This document shows positions 13,560 to 24,927 of a stretch of 64,000 nt of DNA, piece by piece. Positions within the stretch are counted from its first letter, which is position 1, and every line of letters begins with the position of its first letter. Source of the stretch: Mercurialis annua (lineage: Eukaryota; Streptophyta; Magnoliopsida; Malpighiales; Euphorbiaceae); the NCBI RefSeq assembly GCF_937616625.2, contig NC_065572.1, forward strand, positions 36,545,653 through 36,609,652. Reading direction: 5' to 3'. Below the pieces are notes generated by a model. That model did no database searches. It was not told the DNA's origin and was given only the letters and a program-made list of their open reading frames with translations. A program made the position numbers and the translations under genes.

Positions 13560-16522
13560 TGTCACGACCCATTTTCATGAATCGCGACCGGCGCTAGGGT
13601 ATGGGTAATGTAGTACCAAAACCCGTAGCTAGCCTATCATTTAATACATAAACATATAAACCTGCAGAAAACCAATGCTCGGGGGCAACCGAGACTTCAG
13701 CCTAAATCTAGCAGATATAATATTCAACAGATGATATAACATGCTTATCCAATTCTGAGTCTAAAAATAGGCATAACATAAATAATCCGAAATAATTACA
13801 TAACATGCCAGAGCAATATAACTAGTCAGACCAATCCGACAAATAACCGTAATAATAATAAAGACGTCTAGTCAACTACTGCGGTCTAAGAATAAAATAG
13901 TTTGACAGTTTATCAAAATAAATGGAACCTCCGAGGAAAAGTAAATGCGGAGATCACCAGACTCTCTCAGATCATAACCCTGGGAAAAATTGGGAAATCA
14001 ACGGGGTCAGATATACTGAGATGAGTTCATACCACTATTTACATTTATTAAGTGGAAAACCTTTAAAACGTTTAAAACATTTAATAACAATATTACGGAT
14101 AATAGTTGGAACCCTAATCCACAATTCTAAATAATAAACATAATCCAACAGGTCTGGTTCCGAGAGCTGAGCTACACCGAGTTACCACTGACCACACTTA
14201 TACCAGAGTCCCGAGAGCTGAGCTACACCGAGTTACTCTACTTGGTCCCGAGAGCTATGCTCACACCGAGTTACCACATTACCATAATTACCTTTCCCAG
14301 ATCATTACCGGTGCGCACGCAGTCCTAATGATGCCCATTAGGTAGCATGTTCCAACTAAGAGCCATAATATAAAAACAGTTCAAAATATACGTACAGTAT
14401 ATATATTTAATATTAAAATAACAATTTACTTAATAAAGCGGTAAATATTAAGTACAAACTCACTGCTTGCTAATCCACGTGATAACCGGCAAGCAAACTA
14501 ATCCTGGTTCGCCTCTGAAGCACGAACAGTAGACGGGTCTAGACAAATAAAATAATTATTAAAAACAGACCCTAACTCTAGAGAGTACAAGACACCACAT
14601 AGGACTAGCACAAATAACACGTCGGAATACAACAATCCAGAACAACACAAAAATACCCAATAGGTAATAAAGCCCAATTAATACAAGTCTATTAAGTTCT
14701 CGCTTAAAATCCGATTTACAAATATTATTTAATAATCTTTAATAATAATAAATTTCCAAATAGTGGGTTAGCCGATTTACCAATAACTACCAAGCTAACC
14801 TCACTTGTCGGGTGACCCAAGTCTAACCCGACTCAAAGCGTTTATCAAATATAAACCCGAGTTTATATTTATAAAATAATTCGATAAAATAATAATCCAT
14901 TTTAAAAGCAGAACTCAATAACTTCAATTTCAAGTAACCCAAGTTACAACCCAAAAATCTAATCATTTTAAGTTTATAAAAGTTTAGGGACTAAACTGTA
15001 CTTTAGCCAATTAGGGACTAAACTGTACTTTAGCCAATTTGATATTTAAAATCAATTTAATTACTTTTGTTTATAATTAAAACAAAATATATAGTTACTT
15101 AATCAAAAACTTAAATAAGTTTTAAAAACGTTTAGGGGCTAAATTGTAATTTAGCCAATTTCATGCCAAATTGTTATTCGAAATTAAATATAATTACCCG
15201 AGTAATTAAAATTTGAGTTGTAAAATATTTAACGTTCATAATTCACGTATTCATAAATTGATGTGAAATTCAAGTTATTACTAAAGTGACAAGTAATTTT
15301 TAACTTGAAGGATTTAATTAATTTCAACAAAAAAAATGATTAGTTATATTAGCAAATTAGCCATCCTTAATATCCAATCAAACTAATTCCCTCCAACTAA
15401 ATTGAATTCAATCAACAATTTAGTGATTAGAAAGGACCTTTAACCAAACACAAATCAAAGCATCAAATAAGCATTTGACACCTCATCTTCTTCTTTAGCA
15501 AACAAACTCAACATATCAATTTTGTAATTCACGAACAGAGGAACCACAACCCAGCTTCCTCTAATAATTAACCATCAATCTTAAACTCTAACCATATAAG
15601 ATTCAAACTAATACACCAAACTTATCATGAACAACTAACACACTAATTACTTAACAATATTATATAGAAACCGTAAAAGAACAAGGAAGCGATAAACGTA
15701 CGGCAATTAAACACAACGGAAAAATACGACGCAAACCATACGGTTAATCAAGTTTAATAACCAGGGATGTTAATAACCATAACAGCAATCAGTTTCATGG
15801 CCCAAGACAATAAAGGTATTCGGCAGTAACATCCTAGGAAAGAAACAGTTTATAATAAACTCAAAATGGTAAACCGAACGGCGATTGAAACGAGATCGAT
15901 TACGTACCGTTTAGCAAATCCGAGATAGGGAAACGTAGGTACGTGAGTCTAGAACGTCTGAGATCAAACGGTTCTGATTTCGATTAAGAAACGAGCAAGA
16001 ACGAATCAGAAAACCGAAGGACGTTTCAAGAGAAAACTGAAATCAAATGAATCAAAGATACTTACTGAACAGCGATCTTTGGAGGATGATTACGGCTTCG
16101 TTTCTCAGCGAAAGAACAAACGAAAAACGTCTAGGGCTACCTTGCAGCGTGATCTAGGTTTTTTATGAAGAAACCGACTTAAAATAATGCAAGGAAACGG
16201 GCCGTAAACGAGGTCGAAAAGGGCCAAACGAATGGGTCCAAGGGGATATTGGTTTCTCGAACGGGAATGGCCTTCCAGGCCTGATTCCCGTTCGAGAATG
16301 GCCTGGTCTCGAACGAGACCAGGCCCAAAAGAGGGATTCCCGTTCGAGAATCCCAATTCTCGAACGGGAAAATTAAATTTCCTTTTTTTTTAAAACAACT
16401 CAAATCGAACCTAAAATGAATCGAACCACGAACTTTCACGAAACTTAAAATACTCCTCAAAACACACCCGGAACCACGTCGGAAATTAAAAAGAATAATT
16501 TAAAATTTTCCGGGATATTACA
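13560..16522 (-). repeat. LTR-B (shared middle LTR)
   Basis: 2963 bp with the same ends and internal repeats as LTR-A; the palindrome cluster is at 16253-16369. It serves as 5' LTR of the left unit and 3' LTR of the right unit. By eye it has very few private differences (for example gccgattt for gccgagtt near 14772), while LTR-A and LTR-C each have several of their own. It is flanked by internal sequence on both sides with no target duplication, so it was not inserted separately. Confidence 0.93.
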
Positions 16523-16533
16523 TTCTCCCCAAC
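16523..16533 (-). other. Polypurine tract, right unit
   Basis: Same GTTGGGGAGAA motif on the minus strand next to the LTR-B start, identical to the tract at 8140-8150. Confidence 0.85.
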
Positions 16534-16640
16534 TAATTTAAAAATTCGTCCTCGAATTTAACACGATAAGCAATTACCATTAGAACAACTCGTAACACAA
16601 GTAAAAATCATAAAAGTCACAGAAATCAAGATATCTTACC

Positions 16641-19600
16641 TCACGGAAATAGAAAAGGATAGCGATTCCGCATATCCGACTCGGTCTCCCAAGTACACTC
16701 CTCTACAGAATGATTGCGCCAGAGAACTTTGACCATCGGAATTTCCTTGTTCCGCAATTTACGCACCTGCGTATCAACAATCTCAACTGGCTGTTCTTCA
16801 TAGGACAGCTCCTGGTCAATCTCGACACTCTGAGGCACAATCACGTGCGAAGTATCAGAAACGCACTTTCTCAACATAGAAACATGAAACACAGGATGTA
16901 CTAACGACATGTCTGGCGGTAGAACCAGACGATAAGCCACAGCTCCAATCCTCTCCGAAATCTCATAAGGACCAATATACCTCGGTGCCAACTTTCCCTT
17001 GACACCAAAACGAACCACGCCTTTCATAGGCGAAACCCGAAGAAACACGAAATCACCAACCTGGAACTCAATGTCTTTCCTCTTCGGATCAGCATAACTC
17101 TTGTGCCGACTAAAAGCAGTCTCTAACCTCCGTTTGATAAACGGTACCTTCTCTGAGGTAATCTGAATAATCTCTGCTCCCGAGAGTTTACGCTCTCCGA
17201 CCTCCTCCCAACAGATAGGAGATCTACACTTGCGTCCGTACAAAGCCTCATACGGCGCCATCTCTATACTCGCATGATAACTGTTATTATAGGAAAACTC
17301 AATCAACGGCAAATGAGTATCCCAGCTACCCTGAAAATCGAGAACACACATCCTGAGCATATCCTCCAACGTCTGAATAGTCCTCTCAGACTGACCATCA
17401 GTCTGAGGATGAAAAGCTGTACTGAAATCCAACCGAGAACCCAAGGATTCCTGTAACGCTTTCCAGAACCTTGAAGTAAACACAGAGCCTCTGTCTGAAA
17501 CAATAGAAACCGGTACACCATGCAAACTGACAATCCTGTCGATGTACAACTGAGCCAACCTCGAAGCAGTATACGAAACCTTGATCGGTAGGAAATGAGC
17601 TGACTTAGTCATACGGTCAACTATCACCCAAATGGAATCATACCCCTGTCGAGTACGTGGTAAACCAACCACAAAATCCATAGCAATCCGCTCCCACTTC
17701 CACTCTGGAGTAGGTAGTGGCTGCAGATAGCCAAAAGGTCTCTGATGCTCCAGCTTCACCTGCTGGCACGTCAGACACTTAGAAACATACTCAGCGACAT
17801 CCTTCTTCATTCCGCTCCACCAGTAGGTACCCTTAAGATCATGGTACATCTTAGTAGAACCCGGATGAACACTATAAGCAGACTTGTGCGCTTCTTCCAG
17901 AATTTGGTCCCTCAAACCATCTGAATCCGGAACACACAATCTCGAACCATGTCTCAGAACACCATCCACAAAAGTAAACTCAGAATTTCCATCCTGCTGA
18001 ACTTCCTCAATAATCCGTTTCAACTGTGGATCCTCAGCTTGTAAAGCTTTGATCCGATCAATCAAAACGGGTTGCACTTGTAAATGTGCTAACAAACTAC
18101 CGGCCTGAGTAACCTGAAAGCAATAGCCTGAAGCTATCAAACTGTGCCACTCTCTAACCATGGGTCTATGCCCAACCTCTGAAATATGAGCCAAACTGCC
18201 CGAAGACTTGCGACTCAACGCATCGGCTACCACATTAGCCTTACCAGGATGGTACTGAATAGTACAGTCGTAGTCTTTCAGCAACTCTAGCCACCTCCTC
18301 TGTCTCAAGTTCAATTCTCTCTGATCAAAGATATATTTCAGACTCTTATGATCGGTGAAAATCTCACAAGTAGCACCATACAAATAATGCCTCCAGATTT
18401 TCAGCGCAAAAACCACAGCTGCCAACTCTAAATCATGCGTAGGGTAATTCACCTCATGCTTCTTCAACTGTCTGGAAGCATAGGCAATCACCTGTCCATG
18501 TTGCATCAGAACGCAACCCAAACCAATCCGAGACGCATCACAATAAACTGTGAAACCATCAATGCCAGAAGGCAATGCCAACACCGGAGCTGTAGTCAAA
18601 ATCTCCTTGAGCTTCTCAAAGCTCGCCTCGCACTTGTCAGTCCACTCAAACTTGACACCCTTCTGTGTCAGTTTAGTCAAAGGTGCAGATATTCTGGAGA
18701 AATCTTGCACGAACCGACGATAGTAGCCAGCTAAACCCAGAAAACTTCTGATCTCGGTAACTGACCTTGGCCTTTGCCAATCCATGACCGCCTCAATCTT
18801 CTTCGGATCAACCTTGAACCCATCTTTCGACACCACGTGTCCTAGAAAGGTAACCTGATCCAACCAGAACTCACATTTTGAGAACTTAGCATACAACTGA
18901 TGCTCACGCAATGTCTGTAGTATAGTCCTCAAATGATAAGCATGCTCCTCCTCACTCCGAGAATAGATCAAAATGTAATCAATGAATACGATAACAAATT
19001 GATCCAAAAACGGCTTGAACACTCTGTTCATCATATCCATAAACGCTGCTGGTGCGTTCGTCAGACCAAAAGACATAACCAGAAACTCAAAATGTCCATA
19101 ACGAGTCCGAAAAGCAGTCTTAGGCACATCTGCATCACGGATCCGTAGCTGATGATACCCAGACCTCAAATCAATCTTGGAAAAACACTTCGCACCCTGC
19201 AACTGGTCAAACAAATCATCGATGCGAGGAAGAGGGTATCTGTTCTTGACAGTAACCTTGTTCAAATGTCTGTAGTCGATACACAGTCGAAAGGAACCGT
19301 CTTTCTTCTTCACAAACAGAACCGGAGCACCCCACGGAGAAGTACTCGGTCTGATGAACCCGCTATCCAACAACTCTTGTAACTGGTCCTTCAACTCTTT
19401 CAGCTCTGCAGGAGCCATCCGATACGGCGGTATCGAAATCGGAGCTGTACCAGGAACCACATCAATGAAAAACTCAATATCACGATCAGGTGGTAATCCA
19501 GGCAATTCCTCTGGAAACACATCAGTGAACTCATTCACTATCGGAACACTATGCATATCACTACCACCAGCCTCCAAATCACGAACCGCAGCAAGAAAAC

Positions 19601-21608
19601 CCTGGCAACCCTTGCCTAACATCCGCTTCGCCTTGATGGCGGAAATCAGATTCTTAGGTGTCTCTGCCTTTTCTCCCTGAACAGAAAAAGGTAGATCACC
19701 TGTAATCCTGAACTCGACTGACTTCCCTCGACAGTCAATAGAAGCAAAGTGGCGTGACAGCCAGTCCATCCCCAAGATAACATCAAAAGAAAGAACGTCA
19801 AGTACAATCAAATCAGCACATAATTCTCTACCCTGAATAACCACAGGACAAGAAGGATAGACGACGTCCACTACTACACCTTCAGACATAGGTGTAGACA
19901 CAGCTAGAGGTTCACTCAAAACAGATGGTGCTCTACCCAATTTCCCAGCAAAACAAGTAGAAACAAACGAATGGGTCGCACCCGCATCAAATAATACCAA
20001 AGTATCAGTAAAAGAAATCGGGATGGTACCTTGCACCACAGCGTTTGATGCACGTGCATCCAGAGGAGTAAGTGTGAACACTCTGGCCTGACCCTGCGGC
20101 TGTTGCTGCGAACTCTGCCCAGTACCATAACCGTTGGAACCTCTACCGCCGTTACCACGGCCACCAAAACCTCTGCCACCAGAACCACGGCCCCGCTGGC
20201 CACCAAAAGATGCTGCAGTTTGAGAGTACCCTACAGACTGTGTAAACGCAGGTCTCTGCTGCTGATAAGATGACTGCGCCACACTAGAGTTAGACGTCTG
20301 CTGTCCAGATGTCGGACACTCCCTGGAGAAATGACCCGGCTGGCCACAAGTGAAACAACCTCCAGGAGCTAACTGGCACTGACCATAATGCCTACGTCTG
20401 CAATTCTGGCAGAACGGAATGTTCGATCCACCACTGTACCCGCGTCCTGAACCACGGTTGCTCCCACTGCTACTGGAACTGTACGGAGCACTCCTGGCAC
20501 TATGCCTCCCTTTGTTGTGAGTCCGTCGACTCCCCCTATTGGCCTGAGAAGAGCCACTGTAGTAATTCCCACTACTATGCTGCACTGGGGCCTGCTGCCC
20601 CCCACTAGGAAGGTCACTCTTTCCCTTTTGATTCTGGAAAGGGTCAGAGATCGTTCCAAACTGAACCATCGAATTCTCCATCCGTCGCGCACTATCCACT
20701 AACCGGGCAAACTCCATGTTTGTCCCTATCAGCAAAGGGAGAAACTCCGAGCCTAAACCCTTAATATAACGATCGTTCACTCGCTCTTGATCACCCTGAA
20801 GATCTGTAGCAAACCTCCCCAAACGTACAAACTCAGTAGTGTAGTCTGTCACTGATCTATCCCCCTTCTTCAAATTTAGCAGCTTTTCTCTGAAACTCTC
20901 AGTAACAGAGAAGGGTAGATAGTAACCTCTGAACCTGATCACAAAATCAGCCCAAGACAAAGTATCCATAACTGGCCTGATGTTATTGCGATACCAGTCC
21001 TTAGCTGGACCCTTCAGCGACATCTCCACAAGCATCACTGATTGACGATCAGAAGCTTGAATCCTCTGACTGTTGTACTCAAATTCCTCCAAAAAGTCCA
21101 GAGCATCCCCAGTACTATCAAAAGAAGTCGGATTCAACTTCAAGTAGATCATCACCAACTCTCTGTCCGTCGGAATATGACCGACACCAGCAAGTCCACC
21201 AACACCAGCTACAACACCAGCCTGAGGTTGCTGTTGCTGCGCTAGCTGACCCAGTACCGTACACTGATTCTGCAGAAGAGCCTGGTTGTTCTGCATCTCG
21301 ACAATCCCAGCCAAGAAGGTAGTGAAGTCGAACGCTTGCATGTTTGGTGCATGTTGCACCTCTGGTGCCTGTTGCACATTCGGTGCCTGAACACCTGCTG
21401 CACCACGTCCTCTAGCTCCACCTCTACCACCACCAGCTCCTCTGCCTCTACCAGCACCTCTACCTATGCCAGCACCTCCACCTCGACCACGTCCAGCATT
21501 AGCCTGAACTGGTGGTACGTTCTGATCGACTTCCATGGAAATCGCATCATCAGCCACAGCTTCTTGCTCTGCCGCAGCACGAGCACGAGTACGAACAACA
21601 TTGTCCAT
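16641..21608 (-). CDS. gag-pol: Gag-Pol polyprotein of Tekay-type Gypsy retrotransposon, open frame, RT active site altered
   Basis: One 1655-codon frame for a polyprotein that would be cut into capsid, protease, reverse transcriptase/RNase H and integrase. Order: a Gly/Arg-rich N-terminus (residues ~37-72); the Retrotrans_gag core (~150-300); a CX2CX3HX3C motif (~396-407); a CCHC knuckle [14 protein letters not shown] (418-431); a Gly/Gln-rich linker; aspartic protease [12 protein letters not shown] (Asp541). Reverse transcriptase follows, then RNase H (YCDAS Asp1024, [10 protein letters not shown]). Integrase has an HHCC finger (starting His1241) and Asp1311, Asp1372, Glu1408 in DD35E spacing. 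The C-terminus (~1600-1655, [14 protein letters not shown]) resembles the chromodomain of plant chromoviruses. The RT active-site box reads FIDYILIYS (Tyr878) where the family has FIDD, so polymerase activity is probably lost. The start is the ATG at 21608, matching the other copies. Confidence 0.93.
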   Translation of the reverse strand: MDNVVRTRARAAAEQEAVADDAISMEVDQNVPPVQANAGRGRGGGAGIGRGAGRGRGAGGGRGGARGRGAAGVQAPNVQQAPEVQHAPNMQAFDFTTFLAGIVEMQNNQALLQNQCTVLGQLAQQQQPQAGVVAGVGGLAGVGHIPTDRELVMIYLKLNPTSFDSTGDALDFLEEFEYNSQRIQASDRQSVMLVEMSLKGPAKDWYRNNIRPVMDTLSWADFVIRFRGYYLPFSVTESFREKLLNLKKGDRSVTDYTTEFVRLGRFATDLQGDQERVNDRYIKGLGSEFLPLLIGTNMEFARLVDSARRMENSMVQFGTISDPFQNQKGKSDLPSGGQQAPVQHSSGNYYSGSSQANRGSRRTHNKGRHSARSAPYSSSSSGSNRGSGRGYSGGSNIPFCQNCRRRHYGQCQLAPGGCFTCGQPGHFSRECPTSGQQTSNSSVAQSSYQQQRPAFTQSVGYSQTAASFGGQRGRGSGGRGFGGRGNGGRGSNGYGTGQSSQQQPQGQARVFTLTPLDARASNAVVQGTIPISFTDTLVLFDAGATHSFVSTCFAGKLGRAPSVLSEPLAVSTPMSEGVVVDVVYPSCPVVIQGRELCADLIVLDVLSFDVILGMDWLSRHFASIDCRGKSVEFRITGDLPFSVQGEKAETPKNLISAIKAKRMLGKGCQGFLAAVRDLEAGGSDMHSVPIVNEFTDVFPEELPGLPPDRDIEFFIDVVPGTAPISIPPYRMAPAELKELKDQLQELLDSGFIRPSTSPWGAPVLFVKKKDGSFRLCIDYRHLNKVTVKNRYPLPRIDDLFDQLQGAKCFSKIDLRSGYHQLRIRDADVPKTAFRTRYGHFEFLVMSFGLTNAPAAFMDMMNRVFKPFLDQFVIVFIDYILIYSRSEEEHAYHLRTILQTLREHQLYAKFSKCEFWLDQVTFLGHVVSKDGFKVDPKKIEAVMDWQRPRSVTEIRSFLGLAGYYRRFVQDFSRISAPLTKLTQKGVKFEWTDKCEASFEKLKEILTTAPVLALPSGIDGFTVYCDASRIGLGCVLMQHGQVIAYASRQLKKHEVNYPTHDLELAAVVFALKIWRHYLYGATCEIFTDHKSLKYIFDQRELNLRQRRWLELLKDYDCTIQYHPGKANVVADALSRKSSGSLAHISEVGHRPMVREWHSLIASGYCFQVTQAGSLLAHLQVQPVLIDRIKALQAEDPQLKRIIEEVQQDGNSEFTFVDGVLRHGSRLCVPDSDGLRDQILEEAHKSAYSVHPGSTKMYHDLKGTYWWSGMKKDVAEYVSKCLTCQQVKLEHQRPFGYLQPLPTPEWKWERIAMDFVVGLPRTRQGYDSIWVIVDRMTKSAHFLPIKVSYTASRLAQLYIDRIVSLHGVPVSIVSDRGSVFTSRFWKALQESLGSRLDFSTAFHPQTDGQSERTIQTLEDMLRMCVLDFQGSWDTHLPLIEFSYNNSYHASIEMAPYEALYGRKCRSPICWEEVGERKLSGAEIIQITSEKVPFIKRRLETAFSRHKSYADPKRKDIEFQVGDFVFLRVSPMKGVVRFGVKGKLAPRYIGPYEISERIGAVAYRLVLPPDMSLVHPVFHVSMLRKCVSDTSHVIVPQSVEIDQELSYEEQPVEIVDTQVRKLRNKEIPMVKVLWRNHSVEECTWETESDMRNRYPFLFP

Positions 21609-21934
21609 ATCCTAAGGATTGAACAAAAACAATATAAATAACACATAATTCATACCTAAGTATGAAACAAAACAATTAATAATTAGGATTTCCCGAGAAA
21701 TCAACAGCAATAAAATACTCACCCAAGTGAAATAGCATTAACAATTAACAGCATCAAATCAACAAATAATGACTGACTCGACGCAATCCTATTGGTATAG
21801 GCAGAATGTTTTAAAATCAAAAGATGACGTTATCAAGACAAGACATGATCCTATATCCGCAGTAGTTCCTAAGACACAACCATACTTAACAGAGTAAACA
21901 CATAGCAAGCAATTGGCCTTGGTTTGAAACCAAA

Positions 21935-21946
21935 GCTCCGATACCA
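21935..21946 (-). other. Primer-binding site, right unit (variant)
   Basis: The minus strand reads TGGTATCGGAGC, the same one-base variant as in the left unit, four bases from LTR-C. The sharing supports duplication of one parent element. Confidence 0.85.
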
Positions 21947-21950
21947 AGTT

Positions 21951-24922
21951 TGTCACGACCCATTTTCATGAATCGCGACCGGCGCTAGGGTATGGGTAAT
22001 GTAGTACCAAAACCCGTAGCTAGCCTATCATTTAATACATAAACATATAAACCTGCAGAAAACCAATGCTCGGGGGCAACCGAGACTTCAGCCTAAATCT
22101 AGCAGATATAATATTCAACAGATGATATAACATGCTTATCCAATTCTGAGTCTAAAAATAGGCATAACATAAATAATCCGAAATAATTACATAACATGCC
22201 AGAGCAATATAACTAGTCAGACCAATCCGACAAATAACCGTAATAATAATAAAGACGTCTAGTCAACTACTGCGGTCTAAGAATAAAATAGTTTGACAGT
22301 TTATCAAAATAAATGGAACCTCCGAGGAAAAGTAAATGCGGAGATCACCAGACTCTCTCAGATCATAACCCTGGGAAAAATTGGGAAATCAACGGGGTCA
22401 GATATACTGAGATGAGTTCATACCACTATTTACATTTATTAAGTGGAAAACCTTTAAAACGTTTAAAACATTTAATAACAATATTACGGATAATAGTTGG
22501 AACCCTAATCCACAATTCTAAATAATAAACATAATCCAACAGGTCTGGTTCCGAGAGCTGAGCTACACCGAGTTACCACTGACCACACTTATACCAGAGT
22601 CCCGAGAGCTGAGCTACACCGAGTTACTCTACTTGGTCCCGAGAGCTATGCTCACACCGAGTTACCACATTACCATAATTACCTTTCCCAGATCATTACC
22701 GGTGCGCACGCAGTCCTAATGATGCCCATTAGGTAGCATGTTCCAACTAAGAGCCATAATATAAAAACAGTTCAAAATATACGTACAGTATATATATTTA
22801 ATATTAAAATAACAATTTACTTAATAAAGCGGTAAATATTAAGTACAAACTCACTGCTTGCTAATCCACGTGATAACCGGCAAGCAAACTAATCCTGGTT
22901 CGCCTCTGAAGCACGAACAGTAGACGGGTCTAGACAAATAAAATAATTATTAAAAACAGACCCTAACTCTAGAGAGTACAAGACACCACATAGGACTAGC
23001 ACAAATAACACGTCGGAATACAACAATCCAGAACAACACAAAAATACCCAATAGGTAATAAAGCCCAATTAATACAAGTCTATTAAGTTCTCGCTTAAAA
23101 TCCGATTTACAAATATTATTTAATAATCTTTAATAATAATAAATTTCCAAATAGTGGGTTAGCCGAGTTACCAATAACTACCAAGCTAACCTCACTTGTC
23201 GGGTGACCCAAGTCTAACCCGACTCAAAGCGTTTATCAAATATAAACCCGAGTTTATATTTATAAAATAATTCGATAAAATAATAATCCATTTTAAAAGC
23301 AGAACTCAATAACTTCAATTTCAAGTAACCCAAGTTACAACCCAAAAATCTAATCATTTTAAGTTTATAAAAGTTTAGGGACTAAACTGTACTTTAGCCA
23401 ATTAGGGACTAAACTGTACTTTAGCCAATTTGATATTTAAAATCAATTTAATTACTTTTGTTTATAATTAAAACAAAATATATAGTTACTTAATCAAAAA
23501 CTTAAATAAGTTTTAAAAACGTTTAGGGGCTAAATTGTAATTTAGCCAATTTCATGCCAAATTGTTATTCGAAATTAAATATAATTACCCGAGTAATTAA
23601 AATTTGAGTTGTAAAATATTTAGCGTTCATAATTCACGTATTCATAAATTGATGTGAAATTCAAGTTATTACTAAAGTGACAAGTAATTTTTAACTTGAA
23701 GGATTTAATTAATTTCAACAAAAAAAATGATTAGTTATATTAGCAAATTAGCCATCCTTAATATCCAATCAAACTAATTCCCTCCAACTAAATTGAATTC
23801 AATCAACAATTTAGTGATTAGAAAGGACCTTTAACCAAACACAAATCAAAGCATCAAATAAGCATTTGACACCTCATCATCTTCTTTAGCAAACAAACTC
23901 AACATATCAATTTTGTAATTCACGAACAGAGGAACCACAACCCAGCTTCCTCTAATAATTAACCATCAATCTTAAACTCTAACCATATAAGATTCAAACT
24001 AATACACCAAACTTATCATGAACAACTAACACACTAATTACTTAACCAATATTATATAGAAACCGTAAAAGAACAAGGAAGCGATAAACGTACGGCAATT
24101 AAACACAACGGAAAAATACGACGCAAACCATACGGTTAATCAAGTTTAATAACCAGGGATGTTAATAACCATAACAGCAATCAATTTCATGGCCCAAGAC
24201 AATAAAGGTATTCGGCAGTAACATCCTAGGAAAGAAACAGTTTATAATAAACTCAAAACGGTAAACCGAACGGCGATTGAAACGAGATCGATTACGTACC
24301 GTTTAGCGAAACCGAGATAGGGAAACGTAGGTACGTGAGTCTAGAACGTCTGAGATCAAACGGTTCTGATTTCGATTAAGAAACGAGCAAGAACGAATCA
24401 GAAAACCGAAGGACGTTTCAAGAGAAAACTGAAATCAAATGAATCAAAGATACTTACTGAACAGCGATCTTTGGAGGATGATTACGGCTTCGTTTCTCAG
24501 CGAAAGAACAAACGAAAAACGTCTAGGGCTACCTTGCAGCGTGATCTAGGTTTTTTATGAAGAAACCGACTTAAAATAATGCAAGGAAACGGGCCGTAAA
24601 CGAGGTCGAAAAGGGCCAAACGAATGGGTCCAAGGGGATATTGGTTTCTCGAACTGGAATGGCCTTCCAGGCCTGATTCCCGTTCGAGAATGGCCTGGTC
24701 TCGAACGAGACCAGGCCCAAAAGAGGGATTCCCGTTCGAGAATCCCAATTCTCGAACGGGAAAATTAAATTTCCTTTTTTTTTATTTTTTTAAAACAACT
24801 CAAATCGAACCTAAAATGAATCGAACCACGAACTTTCACGAAACTTAAAATACTCCTCAAAACACACCCGGAACCACGTCGGAAATTAAAAAGAATAATT
24901 TAAAATTTTCCGGGATATTACA
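21951..24922 (-). repeat. LTR-C (outer right, 5' LTR of right unit)
   Basis: 2972 bp. It has the same repeats as LTR-A and LTR-B, with the palindrome cluster at 24645-24763. It has private changes, including gaactggaat for gaacgggaat in one palindrome arm and a longer T-rich run with an extra tatttttt near 24775-24795. It is followed at once by gtaac and satellite. Confidence 0.93.
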
Positions 24923-24927
24923 GTAAC
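24923..24927. repeat. Target-site duplication, right copy (gtaac)
   Basis: Matches 5171-5175 exactly and closes the tandem Gypsy assembly. Confidence 0.85.

Larger units (their letters stand above)
5176..24922 (-). mobile_element. Tandem Ty3/Gypsy (Tekay/Del-type chromovirus) assembly: LTR-internal-LTR-internal-LTR
   Basis: Three nearly identical ~2.97-kb LTRs (5176-8139, 13560-16522, 21951-24922) alternate with two internal regions (8140-13559 and 16523-21950), all on the minus strand. Each internal region has a primer site next to the LTR on its right and a polypurine tract next to the LTR on its left. Target duplication gtaac is found only at the two outer ends; there is none around the middle LTR. 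The usual explanation is unequal homologous recombination between LTRs of two copies of one insertion, or recombination of an extrachromosomal circle into a resident element. LTR length, the PBS and the chromodomain-like Pol end fit the Tekay clade. Confidence 0.92.

Noticed and set aside
16253..16369. Inverted repeats in LTR-B as a separate MITE
   Set aside because: The cluster is present at the same LTR position in A, B, C and G, with no target duplication; it belongs to the LTR.
13560..16522. LTR-B as a solo LTR inserted between two elements
   Set aside because: No duplication flanks it; the sequence on its left is a PBS and on its right a PPT, exactly as expected for an LTR shared by two tandem units.
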